A stretch of DNA of 10,952 nucleotides from an uncultured Oscillospiraceae bacterium (lineage in GTDB: Bacteria; Bacillota; Clostridia; Oscillospirales; Acutalibacteraceae): contig CAJUPK010000076.1 of assembly GCA_910588415.1 (NCBI GenBank), positions 1 through 10,952 on the forward strand, read 5' to 3'. Positions 6,340 to 10,952 of this stretch are shown here, one piece after another. Both the position numbers and the translations under genes were made by a program. The notes below the pieces were generated by a model. It was not told the origin of the DNA and did no database searches. It saw only the letters and a program-made list of their open reading frames with translations. Position 1 is the stretch's first letter. Every line of letters starts with the position of its first letter.

Positions 6340-6808
6340 TCACTCCTTAAACACGCCCTGCTTATAGAGCGCATCTGTTATTTCTATCTGATCTGTCAGG
6401 CATATGTGCATGGGAGTCCCCCGCCGTTCCCGGGTGGAAGGCTGAAAGCCCAGCCCGGTGTACAGGGCCTCCTGCCGCTCCCAGGCCTTCACATCCACCT
6501 GTATGCCAAACCCCGGCTGCAGCTGGTCCCGGAGAAAGTCCAGGATTCTGGCCACCAGCTCCTGCTCCAGGCCCTGGTCCTGGTATTCCGGCAAAACAAT
6601 CACATCGGTAATCAGGGCTGTCATGCCGCCGTCCCAGACCAACCGGGCCATGCCCACAGCCCGGCCCTGGTGGCAGGCGGAGACCACCCGCCCGCTGCCT
6701 TTCAGCCCCCCCCTGAAGCTGCGCCGGGGCAATCCGCCGGAACCCAATGGCCCCGCGCAGGGCGTTCACCTCCTCGGGGGTTATGCTGTCCTGGTATAGT
6801 ATATCCAT
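6340..6808 (-). pseudogene. GNAT acetyltransferase with frame break at a G8 run
   Basis: Two overlapping frames together encode a GNAT-family N-acetyltransferase. The N-terminal part starts at ATG 6808 (purine-rich AAAGGGG site 5 nt upstream) and reads MDILYQDSITPEEVNALRG to APAQLQGG. The rest, from LKGSGRVVSA through GMARLVWDGG, ITDVIVLPEYQDQG and ALYTGLGFQP, is in another frame. The switch falls at eight consecutive G on the minus strand (6706-6713). Seven G would give one intact 155-residue protein whose sequence matches the family throughout. As written, the first frame runs on with no homology to 6362 (148 residues). The acetyl-CoA loop reads QDQGLE, where Q/R-x-x-G-x-G/A is usual, so the last small residue is lost. 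It lies 27 nt after mcsB and 4 nt before clpC, so it is part of the operon. It could be a pseudogene, a slippage-controlled gene or a homopolymer error. The substrate is unknown. Confidence 0.8.
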
Positions 6809-6835
6809 GTTTTCCCCTTTCCAAACCTGCCCGGT

Positions 6836-7891
6836 CTATTCCGCCTGCAGGGCGCCCAGGGCCTCCCGCAGCAGCACGGCCCGGCGGCTGTCCCGCTCCT
6901 GGCCGCTCAGCTCCCTGCCCGCCTGGGCCATCAGGGTGGCTGGCTGCACCTGCACCAGCAGGCCGTTGACCTGGCCCAGCTCCAGCCCTTTCAGCTGGCC
7001 CTGAACCACCCCCAGCCGCACCAAGGACAGCAGCCCTGTGGCCTCGCTGCCGCTTATCAGCCGGGCGGACTTTAGGGTCCCGGCGGCCCGGGCAATTTTA
7101 TCCTGCCAGGCCAGGTTCTCCCCCAGCCGGGCCCGCAGCCGCCGCTCCTCGTTCATCAGCTGGGCCGCGATGGCAGAGAGGTTCTCAATGGCCTGGTTCT
7201 CGCTGAGCCCCAAAGTGATCTGATTGGAGAGCTGGAACAGCTCCCCGCTGGCCCGACTCCCCTCCCCAAAAGCCCCCCGCAGGGTGAGCCCCAGCTTGGA
7301 GAGATTGGCCGCCACACGCTGCATGCTGCCCGCCTCTGTAAGGGCTGGCAGGTGCAGCATCAAAGAGGCCCGCATCCCGGTGCCCAGGTTGGTGGGGCAC
7401 TGGGTCAAATAGCCAAAGTCCTTGTCATAGGCAAAGTCCAGGGCCTCGCCCAGCAGTGTGTCAATGCGGTCCGCAGTCTCAGCGGCTTCCTTTAGCGACA
7501 GCCCCTCCCGCAGCACCTGCAGGCGCACATGATCCTCCTCGTTAATCATTATGGACACACTCTCATCCGCGGACACCAGCGCGGCCTTGCCCTGCCGGTC
7601 CGCGATGAACTCCGGGCTGACAATATGCCGCTCTACCAGAGAGGCCGCTGCCTGGGGCGAGAGCTCCTCTAGGGGCAGAAAGCAGAACTCCTTAGAGAGA
7701 ACGCTGTTGCTGTTCAGCAGGGCGGCCCGCACCTGGCCCACTACCTGTTCCTTCTGCTCTAAGCTGGCCCTGGCGGGAAACACCGCCCGGCGCAGGTTTC
7801 GGGCCAGGCGCACCCGGGTGCTGACAGCCACGTCTCCGCTTGCCCCTGCTTTCTCGTACCATTTTTTCCTGTCTTCCCGGTTCTCAGCCAT
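6836..7891 (-). CDS. mcsB: Protein-arginine kinase McsB
   Basis: 351-residue protein-arginine kinase with the ATP:guanido phosphotransferase catalytic fold. It phosphorylates arginines on CtsR and on misfolded proteins, marking them for ClpC-ClpP. Signatures: STRVRLARNL at about residues 24-33, the acidic INEEDHVRLQ catalytic region, and YLTQCPTNLGTGMRAS, with Cys165 in the conserved CPTNLGTG motif. The C-terminal RDSRRAVLLRE matches the phosphoarginine-pocket RDxxRA motif of McsB, which fits regulation by autophosphorylation. Length is normal. ATG 7891 overlaps the end of mcsA by 8 nt and its AAGGAG site lies inside mcsA, so the two are translationally coupled, in keeping with their working as a complex. 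Confidence 0.95.
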   Translation of the reverse strand: MAENREDRKKWYEKAGASGDVAVSTRVRLARNLRRAVFPARASLEQKEQVVGQVRAALLNSNSVLSKEFCFLPLEELSPQAAASLVERHIVSPEFIADRQGKAALVSADESVSIMINEEDHVRLQVLREGLSLKEAAETADRIDTLLGEALDFAYDKDFGYLTQCPTNLGTGMRASLMLHLPALTEAGSMQRVAANLSKLGLTLRGAFGEGSRASGELFQLSNQITLGLSENQAIENLSAIAAQLMNEERRLRARLGENLAWQDKIARAAGTLKSARLISGSEATGLLSLVRLGVVQGQLKGLELGQVNGLLVQVQPATLMAQAGRELSGQERDSRRAVLLREALGALQAE

Positions 7892-8408
7892 GGTGTTCCA
7901 TCTCCTTTATCTGGTCTCTCAGCTGGGCGGCCCGCTCAAACTCCTGGGCTTCAATGGCCTGCTTCAGCTGCCGCTTTTTCTCTTCAATCGGGGAACCGCT
8001 CCCCTCCTCCTGCCGGGGCTTTGCCACCAGCTGGCTGTTCTGCTCCGCCACCCGCAGGGCAGAGCCCCCCGGCGACTTGCCCACATGCCGGGCAGAGCCG
8101 TGTATCCGCTGGATGACAGGCAGCAGCCGGGCCCGGAAGGTCTGGTAGCACTCCGCGCAGCCAATCCGGCCGGACTGGGTGATCTCTCCAAAGCTGGTTC
8201 CGCAGTGGGGGCAGCGCTGCACCTCTTTGGCAGGGGCCTCGCCCAGCAGCCCTCCCAGCAGGCTGCCAAAGCCGCCCCAGTCCCCCAGCAGGCCGCTGCC
8301 CTGTTTTTGGGCACAGTGGGCGCACAGATGGGTCTCGCTCAGCTGTCCGTTCACAATGGTCTGAATGTGTGTGGTGGCGGGCCGCTGCCCGCATACCTGG
8401 CATATCAT
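7884..8408 (-). CDS. mcsA: McsA, zinc-finger activator of McsB
   Basis: 174-residue protein that binds and activates the McsB kinase and takes part in CtsR control. Four CxxC pairs are visible: C3/C6, C29/C32, C66/C69 and C84/C87, fitting two zinc sites. The C-terminal part is a charged helix with a UVR motif (QEFERAAQLRDQIKEME, about residues 155-171), very like the UVR stretch in the ClpC middle domain of the same operon. A glycine-rich linker (LLGDWGGFGSLLGGLLG) lies between the zinc modules. ATG 8408 has a perfect AGGAGG 7 nt upstream. It is followed by mcsB with an 8-nt overlap. Confidence 0.94.
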   Translation of the reverse strand: MICQVCGQRPATTHIQTIVNGQLSETHLCAHCAQKQGSGLLGDWGGFGSLLGGLLGEAPAKEVQRCPHCGTSFGEITQSGRIGCAECYQTFRARLLPVIQRIHGSARHVGKSPGGSALRVAEQNSQLVAKPRQEEGSGSPIEEKKRQLKQAIEAQEFERAAQLRDQIKEMEHHG

Positions 8409-8436
8409 AAAGCATCCTCCTAACCAATATAGTATC

Positions 8437-8469
8437 GTCTCTTCTGTCTCTTCTGTCTCTTCTGTCTCT
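8437..8469. repeat. 9-bp tandem repeat between ctsR and mcsA
   Basis: Three perfect copies of GTCTCTTCT (8437-8445, 8446-8454, 8455-8463) are followed by a partial fourth, GTCTCT. In the mRNA it reads as a purine tract of AGAAGAGAC units ending about 28 nt before the mcsA start codon. It lies outside both coding regions. Copy number could vary by slippage and change the spacing or structure upstream of mcsA. Confidence 0.85.
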
Positions 8470-8471
8470 CC

Positions 8472-8514
8472 GGCTCCCTCTGGCCCGCCTTTTCCCCGGC
8501 CAAACCCTGGAGCC
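8472..8514 (-). other. Intra-operon mRNA hairpin
   Basis: In the minus-strand transcript GGCTCC pairs with GGAGCC (8509-8514 with 8472-8477), and a nested TGGCC/GGCCA pairing lies inside with an interior loop. It starts about 12 nt after the ctsR stop codon. No U tract follows, so it is not a full terminator; it may stabilise the upstream message or lower read-through into mcsA. Confidence 0.4.
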
Positions 8515-8526
8515 TTTTCTTTATAC

Positions 8527-8979
8527 TTACGTCCGTGTTGCCAGCAGCATGTTCTTCACAATCATGGCCCGCACTGTGTCCCGCAGTTCTTTGGGCACAG
8601 CGGCCAGCGCCTTTTCCGAGCCTGCCGCCAAAATCAGCTCTCCGCACCGCCGGTCCAGCACCTGGCTGTCCACCATGTTCTGCACCATGGCCCGGGCCGT
8701 GGCGCTGTCCAGGCTCTCTCCCACGCCGTTGATCATATGCATGATCATATCCACCCGGGAGAGCTGCAGCCGGGTGATGCGTATATAGCCCCCGCCGCCC
8801 CGCCGGCTTTCCACCAGATAGCCCTGCTCCGGCGTAAACCGGGAGGTGAGTACATAGTTGATCTGGCTGGGCACACACCCCAAAAATCCTGCCAGCTCGT
8901 TGCGCTGGATCTCCGCAATGCCCCCGGCCTGGTTCAGCAGCTCCATAATGTAGTTTGCCACACTGTCGCTGATGCGCAT
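8527..8979 (-). CDS. ctsR: Class III heat-shock repressor CtsR
   Basis: 150-residue dimeric repressor of clp and related heat-shock genes; it binds tandem RGTCAAA heptads and releases DNA on heat or through McsA/McsB. The N-terminal winged helix-turn-helix includes ELAGFLGCVPSQINYVLTSRF. The wing carries SRRGGGGYIRITR (about residues 58-70), the tetraglycine loop known from Bacillus CtsR as heat sensor, with the flanking arginines that McsB can phosphorylate. The C-terminal half (from about residue 75) is the helical dimerisation and McsB/ClpC-contact domain. ATG 8979 has GGAGG 10 nt upstream. It is the first gene of its operon, and its promoter lies between two CtsR boxes, so it represses itself. 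Confidence 0.95.
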   Translation of the reverse strand: MRISDSVANYIMELLNQAGGIAEIQRNELAGFLGCVPSQINYVLTSRFTPEQGYLVESRRGGGGYIRITRLQLSRVDMIMHMINGVGESLDSATARAMVQNMVDSQVLDRRCGELILAAGSEKALAAVPKELRDTVRAMIVKNMLLATRT

Positions 8980-9001
8980 GATTTTGCCGCCTCCATTTGT
9001 C

Positions 9002-9018
9002 TTTGACTTTCTTTGACT
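9002..9018 (-). promoter_or_regulatory. CtsR box, downstream of the -10
   Basis: On the minus strand AGTCAAA, GAA, AGTCAAA exactly fits the CtsR operator consensus RGTCAAA-NAN-RGTCAAA. It covers the predicted transcription start (near 9014) of the ctsR operon, a position that would block initiation. Confidence 0.9.
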
Positions 9019-9020
9019 TT

Positions 9021-9049
9021 AGTGTACAGCCTTCCAAAGAAAAAGTCAA
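9021..9049 (-). promoter_or_regulatory. Promoter of the ctsR-mcsA-mcsB-GNAT-clpC operon
   Basis: On the minus strand TTGACT (9044-9049) and TACACT (9021-9026) are exactly 17 bp apart. It is flanked within a few bases on each side by CtsR boxes. The predicted leader to the ctsR ATG is about 35 nt. I saw no other convincing promoter upstream of mcsA, mcsB or clpC, so all five genes probably depend on it. Confidence 0.75.
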
Positions 9050-9066
9050 GGTCAAATAAAGTCAAA
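9050..9066 (+). promoter_or_regulatory. Second CtsR box, upstream of the -35
   Basis: On the plus strand GGTCAAA, TAA, AGTCAAA is a perfect match to the CtsR consensus, in opposite orientation to the box at 9002-9018. It abuts the -35 element, and an extra partial heptad AGTCAAG (9044-9050) coincides with that -35. Two dimers could bind on either side of the promoter. Confidence 0.88.
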
Positions 9067-9217
9067 CTACTCTGGATAACCATGTATCGCTCCCTTTTTC
9101 TTATTCTTTCTCCTGTTTTCTTCTCTAATCTTTCTTTCTGAAAAAAGTCTCCGGAAACCGGAACAGTTTTCCTGCCAGGGAATAGTATGGAATGTAAACG
9201 AAAGGAGGCGTTCCCAA

Positions 9218-9364
9218 ATGTGTAACAACAGTTGTTCCTGGATCATCATCATTGTTCTGCTCCTGCTGTGCTGCGGTGGCTGCGGCACTGGTTTCGGCGG
9301 CTGCAACAACGGCTGTGGCAATAGCTGCGGCAACGACTGCGGCTGCAACAACGGCTGCTGCTAA
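9218..9364 (+). CDS. Small Cys/Gly/Asn-rich single-helix peptide
   Basis: 48-residue peptide, too short for most gene callers. An AGGAGG site (9203-9208) lies 9 nt before the ATG, and a strong terminator follows at 9473-9499. Residues 1-7 are MCNNSCS, residues 8-19 are a hydrophobic run (WIIIIVLLLLCC), and residues 20-48 consist almost wholly of Gly, Cys and Asn, with repeated NNGC and NxCG units ending in CC. In all 12 of 48 residues are Cys. The layout suggests a one-pass membrane or surface peptide with a thiol-rich tail able to bind metal or form disulfides; this is inference. I do not recognise a named family. It recalls the tiny Gly-rich YjcZ-type sporulation peptides in layout only. 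A possible -10, TAGTAT (9183-9188), is seen but no good -35, so a non-sigma-A promoter is possible. The 150 bp upstream include a marked pyrimidine tract (9087-9140). No homology search was possible. Confidence 0.7.
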   Translation: MCNNSCSWIIIIVLLLLCCGGCGTGFGGCNNGCGNSCGNDCGCNNGCC

Positions 9365-9382
9365 AGCAGGCTGTGTGTTGTA

Positions 9383-9452
9383 AGGGCCTGGCATGTATGC
9401 CTGGAAAACACCGCCTGTCAGGCGGGGCATAGACCAGGCATACACAGGCTCT
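9383..9452 (+). other. Extended 70-nt hairpin in the peptide gene's 3' region
   Basis: Three collinear stems fold into one arm: 9383-9390 with 9445-9452 (8 bp, one G-U), 9394-9404 with 9434-9444 (11 bp, perfect), and CCGCCT/AGGCGG at 9411-9416 with 9420-9425. Only a 3-nt bulge separates the first two. It lies 18 nt after the peptide's stop codon and just before the terminator. It may protect the 3' end of the mRNA or be a small structured RNA; being an inverted repeat, it could act in either strand's transcript. Confidence 0.6.
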
Positions 9453-9472
9453 AAGGCTTCCAGTACGAAAAA

Positions 9473-9499
9473 GGGGTGCTGTCTTTTAGACAGCACCCC
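9473..9499. terminator. Bidirectional rho-independent terminator
   Basis: A perfect 11-bp stem, GGGGTGCTGTC with GACAGCACCCC, encloses a 5-nt loop. On the plus strand TGCTTTTTC follows; on the minus strand TTTTTC follows directly. It ends both the Cys-rich peptide transcript from the left and the TSCPD-gene transcript from the right. Confidence 0.88.
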
Positions 9500-9531
9500 T
9501 GCTTTTTCTATTTTCCTGTACAAGCTTTTTT

Positions 9532-9692
9532 GAACTTGCGGCGATAGGATATGGAACCCGTCTTTTCAGCAAATTTTGCCGCTGGCCGCTCTGCAAAACC
9601 TTGGCAATCGCGAGATTGTCTGCGATTTGGCGCCTTGCTGCCAACAAAACTGCACTCGAAAATCCCAGCACAAATCCTATTGGTACAAGTTC
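9532..9692. repeat. 161-bp fold-back element with interrupted terminal inverted repeats
   Basis: The left end reads GAACTTG (9532-9538), 5 nt, ATAGGAT (9544-9550). The right end is its mirror: ATCCTAT (9674-9680), 5 nt, CAAGTTC (9686-9692). Both 7-bp pairs are perfect and the unmatched spacers have equal length. Inside are further pairings: TTTTGC/GCAAAA (9574-9579, 9593-9598), TTGGCA/TGCCAA (9601-9606, 9639-9644) and AATCGC/GCGATT (9606-9611, 9622-9627). The element ends exactly next to the TSCPD stop codon. It is less GC-rich than its surroundings. It could be a miniature inverted-repeat element or a structured RNA in the 3' region of the TSCPD transcript. I see no real gene in it, and no target-site duplication I trust. 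Confidence 0.55.
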
Positions 9693-9950
9693 TTACATGG
9701 TGGCGGCCATCAGGGCCTCCTCCAGGGCCTGGGCCAGCTGGTCCGGGCAGGAAGTCTTTCTCAGTCCGCAGTGAATCCCCTTGCAGCGCTTCAAATACTC
9801 CTGCACGGTCATGCCCTGGGCCAGCGCAGCCACACCCTGGGTGTTGCCGTTGCAGCCCCCGGTAAACTTCACAGACTGAATGACATCATTCTCTACCACC
9901 ACGTCAATCATCTTGCTGCACACGCCCTTGGGCTTGTAATGGATCTCCAT
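9693..9950 (-). CDS. TSCPD domain protein (small, Cys-containing)
   Basis: 85-residue protein of the TSCPD-domain family, named for the TSCPDQLA motif seen here at residues 66-73. The same domain occurs at the C-terminus of some adenosylcobalamin-dependent ribonucleotide reductases; the role of the free-standing form is not established. Five Cys are present (11, 33, 56, 61, 68), with conserved-looking GVCS, FTGGCNGNTQG and CKGIHCG segments that could bind metal or act in thiol chemistry. The start is ATG 9950, with AAGGAGG 6 nt upstream; ATG 9956 and a further upstream start lie too close to or within that site. It has its own promoter with a perfect TTGACA, and transcription stops at 9473-9499. 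Confidence 0.85.
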   Translation of the reverse strand: MEIHYKPKGVCSKMIDVVVENDVIQSVKFTGGCNGNTQGVAALAQGMTVQEYLKRCKGIHCGLRKTSCPDQLAQALEEALMAATM

Positions 9951-9981
9951 ATGCATCCTCCTTCGCACATTCCGTATTTTC

Positions 9982-10017
9982 AGAGTATACTCTATCAGAT
10001 TTCCCGGCGTTTGTCAA
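9982..10017 (-). promoter_or_regulatory. TSCPD-gene promoter with palindromic operator
   Basis: On the minus strand a perfect TTGACA (10012-10017) is 17 bp from TAGAGT (9989-9994). The -10 overlaps a perfect 12-bp palindrome, AGAGTATACTCT (9982-9993), that reaches to about the start point. Such a dyad over the -10 region suggests repression by an unidentified dimeric regulator. Confidence 0.6.
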
Positions 10018-10037
10018 GGCGAAGGAAGCAGACAGTC

Positions 10038-10937
10038 TCACTCCAAGGTCTCCTCCGCCAGCAGCTTTTCCGGCGTAAAGCCCCTGGCCGCGCCGTTAAA
10101 CAGAACCACCGCCGCTGCCGCCAGCACAGCCGTTACCACAAGAAGCACGGGCAAAGTCAGCCGGAACACCCCGGTAAACTGCACCAAATACAGCAGCGCC
10201 ACGGGCAAGATCAAATAACCCATGGTCTCCAAAGACTCGCCTGTGCTGTGTACCCGGGTGACAATCAAGGCCACAAACACCACCGAGAACAGGGAGAGCA
10301 CTGGCATCATCAAAACCAGAAGCACCAGCCAGTCCAAATTAAAAAACAGGGGTATGCCCGCAAACACACCCGCCACAATGGCCGTGATGCTGAAGGCCAA
10401 AAACCCCGCCGCGGAGATCAGCACCGAGAGCACCGTGCAGTTGGTCACCTTGGCGTGAAACACTGCCTTTACGTCCATAGACGTGAGCAGCAGGGTCTCC
10501 AGGGTACCGCTTTCCCGCTCTGTCACAAAGGCATAGCTGGCCGAGGCCGCTGCCGTAAGAATGGGCACGCACAAAAACAGCAGCGGACACAGCAGCTGGG
10601 TGAACGCCACCTGCCACCCCTGGCGGACGTCCAGGCCGGACACATAGGACGGCAGCAAGCGGGCAATGGCCTCTGGCAGCCTGGCCCCAGCCTCTACGGG
10701 CAGCAGGGAGATAGCCACAAAGTACACAGCCGGAATCCCCACCATCAGCGTGATGGGCAGCAGCACCAGCAGGGCCCGCTGGCTGCTTTTGGCCCAAATA
10801 GAGGCCAGGTCTTTTTTCACCAGCAAAATCTCCGCGGAAGAAAGGCCCTTTGCCTCAGTCTCCTTCCGGGCTGGCGCTGGTTTCCTGGCCTCCCTCCTGG
10901 TATGGGCCGGCCTTCTCTCCCTCTCCTGTCTCTTCAA
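10038..10937 (-). CDS. ABC-2 type transporter permease (start uncertain)
   Basis: About 299 residues or more of an ABC-2 family membrane subunit, which pairs with an ATPase to export an unknown substrate. A long basic cytoplasmic N-terminus (KRQERERRPAHTRREARK) leads into about six hydrophobic segments, starting near LLVLLPITLMVGIPAVYFVAI. The family hallmark FVTERESGTLETLLLTS, in the loop after the second segment, is typical of NatB/YhaP-like permeases. The frame opens with TTG at 10937, preceded by GGAGAGG 8 nt away, but it stays open without a stop to the window edge at 10952, so the true start may lie outside. The expected ATPase gene would be upstream, off-window. No terminator is seen between its stop and the TSCPD promoter 20 bp further on, so read-through into that gene is possible. 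Confidence 0.82.
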   Translation of the reverse strand: MKRQERERRPAHTRREARKPAPARKETEAKGLSSAEILLVKKDLASIWAKSSQRALLVLLPITLMVGIPAVYFVAISLLPVEAGARLPEAIARLLPSYVSGLDVRQGWQVAFTQLLCPLLFLCVPILTAAASASYAFVTERESGTLETLLLTSMDVKAVFHAKVTNCTVLSVLISAAGFLAFSITAIVAGVFAGIPLFFNLDWLVLLVLMMPVLSLFSVVFVALIVTRVHSTGESLETMGYLILPVALLYLVQFTGVFRLTLPVLLVVTAVLAAAAVVLFNGAARGFTPEKLLAEETLE

Positions 10938-10952
10938 GAAAGATCCTCTCCC

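Noticed and set aside
8437..8469. Possible CRISPR-like array in the 9-bp repeat
   Set aside because: Units are contiguous without spacers and far too short; this is a simple tandem repeat.
9067..9523. Two minus-strand frames (9067-9351, 9125-9523) opposite the Cys-rich peptide
   Set aside because: Their low-complexity Ala/Val/Gln translations mirror the Cys/Gly/Asn repeat on the other strand. The plus-strand peptide has the AGGAGG and terminator; these have neither.
9486..9671. 61-codon minus-strand frame inside the fold-back element
   Set aside because: It starts at GTG without a ribosome binding site, runs through the inverted repeats and ends inside the terminator hairpin. It is most likely a by-product of the repeat.
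9518..9689. GTACAAG direct repeat (9518-9524 and 9683-9689) as a target-site duplication of the fold-back element
   Set aside because: The right copy overlaps the terminal inverted repeat itself, so it is not a flanking duplication.

Overview
The window looks like chromosomal DNA from a GC-rich member of the Clostridia, probably the Oscillospiraceae. The evidence is a complete Firmicutes-type ctsR-mcsA-mcsB-clpC heat-shock operon with two good CtsR boxes, a TSCPD-domain protein typical of anaerobic Firmicutes, AGGAGG ribosome binding sites and simple sigma-A promoters. The family-level placement is inference from gene content and base composition. No rRNA, tRNA, CRISPR array, phage gene or transposase gene was seen.

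Layout from left to right. Positions 1-260 are an intergenic control region. It holds a leftward promoter with a dyad at its start point (its gene lies outside the window), a 24-bp imperfect inverted repeat, and a rightward promoter. That promoter drives a secreted metallophosphoesterase lipoprotein (291-1355, +). Its terminator and a second large hairpin separate it from a convergent AAC(3)-family acetyltransferase gene (1565-2305, -). Next, all on the minus strand, come a short formate/nitrite-transporter-family channel (2568-3194) and a MerR-family regulator (3312-3665). The regulator's own promoter has a 19-bp spacer with a dyad in it, as expected for MerR-type autoregulation.

The core of the window is the class III heat-shock operon, read right to left from about 9014 to 3807: ctsR (repressor), mcsA (zinc-finger activator), mcsB (protein-arginine kinase), a GNAT acetyltransferase gene, then clpC (Hsp100 unfoldase). 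McsA and McsB inactivate CtsR under stress and tag damaged proteins with phosphoarginine for ClpC-ClpP. The GNAT gene is the unusual member. It sits between mcsB and clpC, and its reading frame is broken at a run of eight G, so it is either a pseudogene, a slippery (switchable) gene, or a sequencing error.

Right of the operon (9218-9364, +) is a 48-residue peptide gene too short for ordinary gene calling. It has a strong ribosome binding site, one membrane helix and a tail of Cys, Gly and Asn. It is followed by a 70-nt hairpin, a bidirectional terminator and a 161-bp fold-back element with interrupted terminal inverted repeats. That element ends exactly at the stop codon of a convergent TSCPD-domain gene (9693-9950, -), whose promoter carries a perfect 12-bp palindrome. 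The window closes with an ABC-2 type permease gene (10038-10937 or beyond, -).

The best leads for something new are the Cys-rich peptide gene with its densely structured downstream region, and the G8-interrupted acetyltransferase inside the clpC operon. I saw no clear defence system or biosynthetic cluster.
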